Assembly (NCBI GenBank): GCA_903919165.1
Contig: CAIXHJ010000483.1
Coordinates: forward strand, 1 to 7,182
Direction of reading: 5' to 3'
Length of the DNA: 7,182 nucleotides
Source of the DNA: an uncultured Holophagaceae bacterium
Lineage (GTDB): Bacteria > Acidobacteriota > Holophagae > Holophagales > Holophagaceae
How positions within the stretch are numbered: position 1 is the first letter of the stretch; every line of letters begins with the position of its first letter. The translations under genes and the position numbers were made by a program. Below, piece by piece: positions 1 through 4,750 of this stretch. Under the pieces are notes generated by a model. It was given only the letters and a program-made list of their open reading frames with translations, was not told where the DNA came from and made no database searches.

Positions 1-969
1 CAGATTTCCAGAGAGCTTGATCGTCTTGAGTGCGGCTGCGGCGATGTACAGTGCGTCGTAGCCCTGGGCAGCGAACTGGTTCGGCTCCGCGTTGTACTTC
101 TGCTTGTAGGCGTTCACGAAGCTCACGTTGGCCGGACTGGGATTGTCGTTGGACCAGGGGCTGCCGACGAAGGTGCCGTCCCCGGCTTGTTTCGAGATCT
201 CGAACAGCTTGGGGGAATTGAAGCCGTTGCCGCCGATGAAGGGGGCCTTGATGCCCAAGGAGCGAGCCTGGAGCATGATGTTCGCGGCCTCCTCGGCAAG
301 GGCCGAACAGACGATCGCATCGGGGTTGCCGGCCTTGATCTTGGTCAGCTGCGCCTTGAAATCCACGTCGCCCTTGACATAGGTTTCCGTGGTGATCACG
401 GGGATGTTCTGATCCGCGAGCACTTTCTTGAACACGTCGTAGCCGCTCTTGGTGAAGGCATCGTCATTGCCGTAGATCACGGCCACCTTCTTGATGTGGT
501 AGTGCTTCACGGCTGTCGCCACGGTGATCGGCAGCACGTCGGATTCCATCACCGAGTTGCGGAAGATGTAGGGGCCGATGTCGGTGATGCCGTTTGCCGT
601 GTTCGAGGTGCCGAAGGCCACGGTTTTCGATGCGTTGGCGACCGGGCCGCCAGCGAACATGGAGTTGGACAGGGTGGGACCGAAGATCATCAGGACCTTG
701 TCCTGGAAGATGAGCTTCTTGAAGACGTTGATCGCCTCCTCCTTCTTCCCCTGCTCGTCCTCGATCACGAGCTGGATCTTGTTGCCCTTGATGCCGCCCT
801 TGGCGTTGATTTCATCAGCAGCCAATTGAAAACCGTTGCGGATGGGAACGCCATACTGCGCGGCGCCGCCCGAAAGCGCTTCGGCCACTCCGATCTTGAT
901 GTCAGCGGCCTGGGCGCTGGCGGTCAAAAGGGTGACGGCCAACATGAATGTCTTGGGCAGGGAGCTCAT
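1..969 (-). CDS. Branched-chain amino acid/amide ABC transporter substrate-binding protein (LivK type), 3' end outside window
   Basis: This is the periplasmic receptor of a HAAT-type ABC importer. It captures a small ligand (branched-chain amino acid, amide, urea or similar) and delivers it to membrane permeases. The 323 codons seen start with a Sec signal peptide (M1 to about A21; hydrophobic run FMLAVTLL, cleavage likely after AQA). The mature protein opens with IKIGVAEALSGGAAQYG, the usual first strand and ligand loop of the Peripla_BP_6 fold. Further family marks are GFQLAADEINAKGGI (about 46-60), a GPTLSNSMFAG segment (about 98-107), VAVIYGNDDAF (about 162-172), DFKAQLTKIKAGNPDAIV (203-220) and the C-terminal-lobe motif GYDALYIAAAAL (303-314). 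Family members are usually around 370-390 residues, so some 50-60 residues are missing at the window edge. The ATG at 967-969 is set by a strong SD five bases upstream. No permease or ATPase gene is visible; they would lie to the left. The ligand cannot be assigned from sequence. Confidence 0.93.
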   Translation of the reverse strand, partial: MSSLPKTFMLAVTLLTASAQAADIKIGVAEALSGGAAQYGVPIRNGFQLAADEINAKGGIKGNKIQLVIEDEQGKKEEAINVFKKLIFQDKVLMIFGPTLSNSMFAGGPVANASKTVAFGTSNTANGITDIGPYIFRNSVMESDVLPITVATAVKHYHIKKVAVIYGNDDAFTKSGYDVFKKVLADQNIPVITTETYVKGDVDFKAQLTKIKAGNPDAIVCSALAEEAANIMLQARSLGIKAPFIGGNGFNSPKLFEISKQAGDGTFVGSPWSNDNPSPANVSFVNAYKQKYNAEPNQFAAQGYDALYIAAAALKTIKLSGNL

Positions 970-973
970 GGAT

Positions 974-979
974 TCCTCC
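974..979 (-). promoter_or_regulatory. Ribosome binding site of the solute-binding protein gene
   Basis: On the minus strand this reads GGAGGA, with the GGAGG core five bases before the ATG at 969-967. It is one of the best SD sequences in the window, consistent with high expression of a periplasmic receptor. Confidence 0.8.
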
Positions 980-1057
980 GAAAGTCAGTGGGCTCAGTAA
1001 AAGACAGGCGGGCAACCGTCACAACCCGAATCCACCTTCCACCCGAACCTCGTTGCT

Positions 1058-1086
1058 GTTGTTGGCTGTACCTTACCAAAGGTCAA
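1058..1086 (-). promoter_or_regulatory. Tentative sigma-70-like promoter for the solute-binding protein gene
   Basis: The 158-bp gap 970-1127 lies between the end of the LolB-like gene and the receptor gene, both on the minus strand. Reading minus, TTGACC (1086-1081) matches a -35 box at 5 of 6 bases. Seventeen bases further is AACAAC (1063-1058), only a 3 of 6 match to a -10 box. The promoter is therefore weakly supported. The rest of the gap holds a 7-bp direct repeat (1024-1030 and 1041-1047) and an 8-bp palindrome ACCCGGGT (1113-1120). I see no stem-loop followed by a T-run that would be an intrinsic terminator for the upstream operon. Confidence 0.25.
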
Positions 1087-1127
1087 GTCGCTTGGGCAAT
1101 TTGTGGTGGAAGACCCGGGTTGAGGAT

Positions 1128-1595
1128 CTACTTCCCCCCCTCCTCCCACCGCTTCCGCTCCAGCCAGACTTGCTCCTCCTTGCCCCGGGCGTCCTTGCCC
1201 TGCCAGTGGAGCTTCAAGGGGCCCTGGGCATCCTTCTTGGTCACAGAGACGCCGGTGCCCTCCCCTGTGCGGAGGAGGCGCAGCAGGGCCTCCACACTAG
1301 GCACATGGGGCAGGAAGGGCAGCGGTAGCTGTGAGAGGGAGGCCGCGCGCTGGTCGAGTTTCTGCCGGGGCACCAGCAGCCGGTAACCGGAAGCGCCATC
1401 GCCTTCCAGCAGCACCAGCCGCTCGCCGGGCGCGTGCAACTCCAGAACCAGACGGCCGCTGGCGGGCTCCATGAACAGGCTGAGCGTGCCGACCCCTTCC
1501 CCATCGGGACCCGCGTAGCCCCAGCCGTACTGGGCCCGGATGGGCGTGGCCGGCGCAGGTGTGGACAGGGGAGGCGGAGCCTGGAGAAGGATCAC
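1128..1595 (-). CDS. Small hypothetical protein, LolB/DUF4292-like in pattern
   Basis: I do not recognise this 155-residue protein with certainty. After a Pro/Ala-rich N-terminus (about 6-17) it shows alternating hydrophobic strands: GVGTLSLFME (35-43), RLVLELHAPGERLVLLEGDG (48-67) and YRLLVPRQK (71-79). A helix-like VEALLRLL (101-108) follows, then more strands: PLKLHWQG (126-133) and EEQVWLERKRW (140-150). That order resembles the half-barrel of LolB or DUF4292-like envelope lipoproteins, where a 'lipid/sugar surface strand, then a polar loop with LPR-like motif' is typical. This assignment is inference by pattern only. No signal peptide or lipobox cysteine is visible, so it may be a shortened relative or act inside the cell. 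The start is fixed as GTG (1595-1593): an in-frame TGA lies two codons upstream. The GTG overlaps the TGA of the preceding TPR gene as GTGA, a classic coupling junction. It is the last gene of the aroB cluster. Confidence 0.7.
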   Translation of the reverse strand: MILLQAPPPLSTPAPATPIRAQYGWGYAGPDGEGVGTLSLFMEPASGRLVLELHAPGERLVLLEGDGASGYRLLVPRQKLDQRAASLSQLPLPFLPHVPSVEALLRLLRTGEGTGVSVTKKDAQGPLKLHWQGKDARGKEEQVWLERKRWEEGGK

Positions 1596-3451
1596 TCCTC
1601 ATCCTCCTCGCCATCCGGAGGCGCCGACGCTGCCGGTGGGGCAGCGGGGGAATCGGCCTTGACCGCCTGCTCCTTGGCGATGCGTACGCGCAGCTCACCC
1701 AGGCGCTTCTCCAGGGCGGTACGGTCTGGGAAGATGAAGGCCAGGGCACGGTCCCACTGCTCGGCGGCTTCCACCAGCTTGCCCTGCTTCACCAGTACTT
1801 CGCCGAGGTGCTTCCGGACCTCCGGGCTGAAGGGGCTCAGCTCCACAGCGCGGCGCAGGGTGGCCTCCGCCTCGGCGATCCGGCCAAGCTTGAACTGGGC
1901 CCAGCCCAGGCTGTCCACCACGTTGCCATTGTCGGGGGTGGCCTTGGCGCTGGCCTCGATCAGGGTGGCGGCCTCCTCCAGGTTCTGATCCCGCTCCAAC
2001 AGCAGGTAGCCGAGGTTGTTCTGGACCAGGGGATTGGCCGGTTCCAGCGCCTGGGCCTCCCGCAGCACCGCCAGGGATTCCGCTGGGCGGTTGAGCTGAT
2101 CATAGGCCTCGCTCTGCAAGATGAGCATGTCCACCCGGCGCACGGACGACAGGCTGCGCGCCCGCTCGAGCGCCGCGAGGCACTTGTCCCAGCGCTGGAA
2201 TTCCTGCCAGAGCGTGGCCATGCCTTCCAGGTGCAGCTGCTCCAGTGCGGCACGGGCCTCCTTCCGGGAGAAGAACGCATACTCGAGGTACTTCGGCGGA
2301 AGCTCCGCGGCCTGCTGGAAGAAGGGGATCTTCGGGTAGCGGGCGATCCCCACCTTGATGGCTTCCAGGGCGCTCTTCCAGTCATTGAGGCTGATGAAGG
2401 CCTGGGTGTTGAAGACCTGGGCTTCGCCATCGGTGCGCGGATGCGGAGGTCGATTTCCCAGGAAGGCCAACAGGGGCTTCCCTTTGCCCTGCAGCAGCAG
2501 GGCTTCCGCGTAGAGCATCGGGGCGCCATCCGCGATCCACTGCGGCTGGAGTTCCTGGGACATGATGGCCTGGAGCCGCCGTTCGGCCTCCTCGAATCGC
2601 CCCAGGTTCATGAGGGCTCGGGCTGTGTGGAACGTCAGGGTGGGACTCGGCTTCAGGGCCTCGGCCTTGGCCAGCGATTCGAGTGCCTCCGACCAGCGCC
2701 CGGTCTGGAGACGCATCAGGGAGATGTTCTCCCAGAACCCGGGTTCCTGGGGCACGTGCTTCGCCAGCAGGAGGAAGCTCTCCTCTGCATGGGCGAGGTA
2801 GCCGGCCTGGATCTGCTCCCGGGCCAATTCCTCCAGCATCCGGAGGTGCCGGTCCTCGGGATTCCTGGCGTTCAGGGCCAGCAGAGCCTCGCGCTTGCCC
2901 TCGTAGTCCTGGATGGCGCGGGCATGGATGAGGGCCCGTTCCCAGGCAGGCCCGAAACCTTGGCGCAGCCGGCCCAACCGAACCCAGGCCCTGAGGGCCT
3001 CTGCGTTGTCCTTCATTTGCTCGGAGATCTCCCCCAGGCGCGCCCAGAGTTCCGGATCCTGGGGCAGGCGGAGCGTGGCGGCCCGCAACTCCTTCGCAGT
3101 TTCCAGAAGCAGCGAGGCATCTTTCCGCGATCGCTCGTACTGGAGAAGAGCTAGGTGGGCCTGGGCCTCCGCATTCTGGGGGGCCAGGGCCACCGCCTTC
3201 TTTGCTGGGGCCAGGGCACCATCCAGATCCTGCGCCTCCTGGAGGGATTCCGATAACCGCAGGTTCGCCTCCGCGCTGCCAGGAACCTGCATTAGTACGC
3301 GCCTATAGATGGCCGCAGCCGCCACTGGATCGGTGCCCCCGCCTCTCATCTGGAGGGTGCGGGCCTGGAGCATGAGGGCTCGGACATCCTCCGCTGAGGC
3401 TGGAACTACCGCGATAAGGAGGGCGAAGATCGCAGGGCGGAGGTCAAGCAC
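1592..3451 (-). CDS. Exported tetratricopeptide repeat (TPR) protein
   Basis: This is a 619-residue helical-repeat protein, probably a periplasmic or envelope scaffold for protein-protein contacts; its partner is unknown. The N-terminus is a Sec signal peptide (R5 then AIFALLIAVV, cleavage likely after ASA at residue 20). TPR-like units are seen around 44-92, 133-160, 238-268 and 272-297. The best are at the C-terminal end, about 443-473, 475-506, 509-540 and 543-573, where NNLGYLLLERDQNLEEA, DSLGWAQFKLGRIAEAEATL and HLGEVLVKQGKLVEAAEQW match the canonical W/L-G-Y-A-P spacing. The middle (about 300-440) has more degenerate helices. The protein ends in an Ala/Pro-rich linker (601-612) and an acidic tail DGEEDEE. 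There is no lipobox cysteine and no extra membrane segment. The start is GTG at 3451-3449 with AGGAG seven bases upstream, and it overlaps the end of aroB by 8 bp. TPR proteins with a DSLGW repeat next to LolB-like proteins are a recurring arrangement, which supports an envelope role, but this is inference. Confidence 0.9.
   Translation of the reverse strand: MLDLRPAIFALLIAVVPASAEDVRALMLQARTLQMRGGGTDPVAAAAIYRRVLMQVPGSAEANLRLSESLQEAQDLDGALAPAKKAVALAPQNAEAQAHLALLQYERSRKDASLLLETAKELRAATLRLPQDPELWARLGEISEQMKDNAEALRAWVRLGRLRQGFGPAWERALIHARAIQDYEGKREALLALNARNPEDRHLRMLEELAREQIQAGYLAHAEESFLLLAKHVPQEPGFWENISLMRLQTGRWSEALESLAKAEALKPSPTLTFHTARALMNLGRFEEAERRLQAIMSQELQPQWIADGAPMLYAEALLLQGKGKPLLAFLGNRPPHPRTDGEAQVFNTQAFISLNDWKSALEAIKVGIARYPKIPFFQQAAELPPKYLEYAFFSRKEARAALEQLHLEGMATLWQEFQRWDKCLAALERARSLSSVRRVDMLILQSEAYDQLNRPAESLAVLREAQALEPANPLVQNNLGYLLLERDQNLEEAATLIEASAKATPDNGNVVDSLGWAQFKLGRIAEAEATLRRAVELSPFSPEVRKHLGEVLVKQGKLVEAAEQWDRALAFIFPDRTALEKRLGELRVRIAKEQAVKADSPAAPPAASAPPDGEEDEE
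1603..1608 (-). promoter_or_regulatory. Ribosome binding site embedded in the acidic tail codons of the TPR gene
   Basis: The minus strand reads AGGAGG seven bases before the GTG start at 1595. These bases are also the Glu/Asp codons ending the TPR protein (tail DGEEDEE), so one stretch encodes an acidic tail and the SD for the next gene. It supports the GTG start. Confidence 0.7.
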
Positions 3452-4508
3452 GGAGGCTCTCCTGGTGGAGCAGGGACAGGAGCCGGGCGTGGGGAGATTC
3501 CCAGGCCTGGGGCGGGAGCGCCCGCTGCACGGCGGGTTCGTTCGGTCGGGGGAGGATGCATTGGATCTCGGTGGCGGGAGTGTCCTCGGTGTGGCCGGAA
3601 GCCCGGGTGGCTTTCTTGTCCCGGGCGAGGAGAGCCAGACAGTCGCGCCAAGGTGCCACCAGCGGAGCCAGGGGTGCCAAACGCCGGACCAGTGGATCGA
3701 GGAACCTTGCCGGGAAGGGTTTCAGTCCCTGCTCTTCCGCCATGAGGCAGGCTCCGAGCAGCCCGAGACCGACGGCCTCGCCGTGGAGGAGCTGGTAGCC
3801 TGAAGCGGCCTCCAGCGCGTGGCCCAGGGTGTGGCCGAGGTTCAGCAGGCGGCGTTCCCCGGACTCCCGCGGGTCCCGGTGCACCACGCCAGCCTTGAAG
3901 GCGAGAGCCCACTCTACCCAGTTTAATTTCGTTGGCCCGTCCTTAAGCATCTCCATGGCCCAGGCCATCTCGCCCTGGATCATCGCCGTCTTGACCAGCT
4001 CCCAGCGCCCGTTCTGAAGGTGGCGTGCCGGAAGGCTCGCGAGAAAATCCGTGCAGGCCACCAGGCGGCGGGGAAAATGGAAGGCGCCCACCAGGTTCTT
4101 GCCTGCCGCGAGATCCGCTCCGGTCTTGCCTCCCAGGGCCGCATCGGCCATGGCCAGCAGTGTGGTGGGCCAGACCTGCCAGGCGACGCCTCTCAGGTAG
4201 AGCGAGGCCGCGAGGCCGGTGAGATCCGTCAGCACACCTCCACCCAGGGCCACCACCGTGGCCTCCCGATGGAGCGGCACCGTTGCCCAGCGCTCCAGCC
4301 AGGGAATCACCGTGGGCAGCTTCTTTTCCTCTTCCGGCACCGTCACCCACAAGGCATGGGCCGGCTCAGGCATGCCCGCCCGGGCCCATGCACCGCGGAG
4401 ATGCTGGTCGCCCACCAGGGTCCAGGGTCTTTCCGGCAGCAGTTCCCGCTCAGGCCTTTCGACGAGAAAGACTTCCGTGGCGAATCCAGGAGGCATGTCC
4501 AGCCTCAT
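3444..4508 (-). CDS. aroB: 3-dehydroquinate synthase
   Basis: This cytoplasmic enzyme converts DAHP to 3-dehydroquinate, the second shikimate pathway step, using NAD+ and a divalent metal. The 354-residue length is normal for the family. The NAD-binding GGGVLTDLTG lies at 89-98, followed by RGVAWQVWPTTLLAMADAAL (106-125), GGKTG (126-130) and GKNLVGAF (136-143). Metal ligands by family alignment are E170 (WELVK), H226 (GHTLGH) and H242 (HGEAV). Other active-site positions are present: K128, N138, K173, K205, R219, N223, H230 and the DKK at 297-299. The protein is thus probably active. Differences from well-known homologues are T94 where Gly is usual before the NAD-loop Asp, W169 where Ala is usual, and about ten extra residues after DKK (300-315). 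The ATG at 4508-4506 overlaps the TGA of the upstream 46-codon ORF as ATGA. The nearest SD-like sequences are GGGA five bases upstream and AGGAG fourteen bases upstream. It overlaps the TPR gene by 8 bp. Confidence 0.95.
   Translation of the reverse strand: MRLDMPPGFATEVFLVERPERELLPERPWTLVGDQHLRGAWARAGMPEPAHALWVTVPEEEKKLPTVIPWLERWATVPLHREATVVALGGGVLTDLTGLAASLYLRGVAWQVWPTTLLAMADAALGGKTGADLAAGKNLVGAFHFPRRLVACTDFLASLPARHLQNGRWELVKTAMIQGEMAWAMEMLKDGPTKLNWVEWALAFKAGVVHRDPRESGERRLLNLGHTLGHALEAASGYQLLHGEAVGLGLLGACLMAEEQGLKPFPARFLDPLVRRLAPLAPLVAPWRDCLALLARDKKATRASGHTEDTPATEIQCILPRPNEPAVQRALPPQAWESPHARLLSLLHQESLRA
3459..3463 (-). promoter_or_regulatory. Ribosome binding site of the TPR gene, inside aroB
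   Basis: The minus strand reads AGGAG seven bases before the GTG start at 3451. It lies inside the last aroB codons, so the TPR gene is probably translated from the aroB message. It decides the GTG start, which also places the signal peptide correctly at the N-terminus. Confidence 0.65.
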
Positions 4509-4645
4509 GGCCGTCCCTTCAACTCCTGGCAGCGGGGAAAGGTGACATCCTTCCGCAGCCGTGCCTCCAGGATCACCTCTTCAGCGGGAGCCAAGGCGGG
4601 GGCCACCAGGCTAAGGGCGAAGCGGAGATGTAGCAGGGAACCCAT
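4505..4645 (-). CDS. Putative 46-residue exported microprotein upstream of aroB
   Basis: This short ORF is not similar to anything I recognise. Its N-terminus looks like a Sec signal peptide: MGSLLHLRF, then ALSLVAPALA, with a possible cleavage near ALA or APA at about 18-21. It leaves a mature piece of roughly 25 residues rich in charged residues (EEVILEARLRKDVTF) with one cysteine (C39). Evidence that it is translated: an SD-like TGGAG (4655-4651) five bases before the ATG, codons typical of the neighbours (GCC, CTG, GTG, ATC), and a stop that overlaps the aroB start as ATGA. It could instead be a leader peptide that couples translation to aroB, or the remnant of a longer gene. An in-frame ATG at 4675-4673 exists but lacks an SD. 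It is the first gene of the minus-strand cluster if real. Confidence 0.5.
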   Translation of the reverse strand: MGSLLHLRFALSLVAPALAPAEEVILEARLRKDVTFPRCQELKGRP

Positions 4646-4655
4646 GATGACTCCA

Positions 4656-4666
4656 GGGGAATCCCC
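4656..4666. repeat. 11-bp palindrome GGGGAATCCCC in the divergent promoter region
   Basis: The sequence is a perfect inverted repeat (GGGGA/TCCCC around a central A). It sits directly after the candidate minus-strand -10 box and just before the SD of the microprotein ORF. That is where an operator or a 5' hairpin would act. The function is unproven and short G/C palindromes occur by chance in such DNA. Confidence 0.35.
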
Positions 4667-4672
4667 AGTGTA
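4667..4672 (-). promoter_or_regulatory. Candidate -10 element for the microprotein-aroB operon
   Basis: Reading minus, TACACT matches the -10 consensus at 4 of 6 bases. The start of transcription would fall about 7 bases on, leaving a leader of roughly 15-20 bases with the TGGAG ribosome site before the ATG at 4645. No good -35 box is present at 16-18 bases; TTGTCC lies 12 bases upstream, which is too close. Support is therefore weak. Confidence 0.3.
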
Positions 4673-4738
4673 CATGAGGCTGCCGGACAACTCTCGGGCC
4701 GGTTCTGCCTCTGCCGCGGGATTCTCAGGCCGCTGTGG

Positions 4739-4744
4739 GACAAT
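4739..4744 (+). promoter_or_regulatory. Possible -10 element for the ABC exporter gene (leaderless start)
   Basis: GACAAT matches the -10 consensus at 4 of 6 bases and ends six bases before the ATG at 4751. Transcription would then begin at or next to the start codon, giving a leaderless message. This fits the lack of a clear SD before that ATG. No -35 box is recognisable, so the call is tentative. Confidence 0.25.
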
Positions 4745-4750
4745 GAGCCC

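Noticed and set aside
1113..1120. Palindrome ACCCGGGT after the LolB-like gene, considered as a terminator
   Set aside because: It has no loop and no following T-run on either strand, so it cannot be called an intrinsic terminator.
187..1386. Long open frame on the plus strand (399 codons)
   Set aside because: It is antisense to the solute-binding protein gene, crosses the intergenic gap and enters the LolB-like gene. Its His/Asp/Gly/Leu-rich translation is what a G+C-rich gene gives on the opposite strand, and no domain is visible.
1559..3154. Long open frame on the plus strand (531 codons)
   Set aside because: It is antisense to the TPR gene. The translation is low-complexity Gly/Leu/Gln-rich with no recognisable family, while the minus strand has a signal peptide and clear TPR units.
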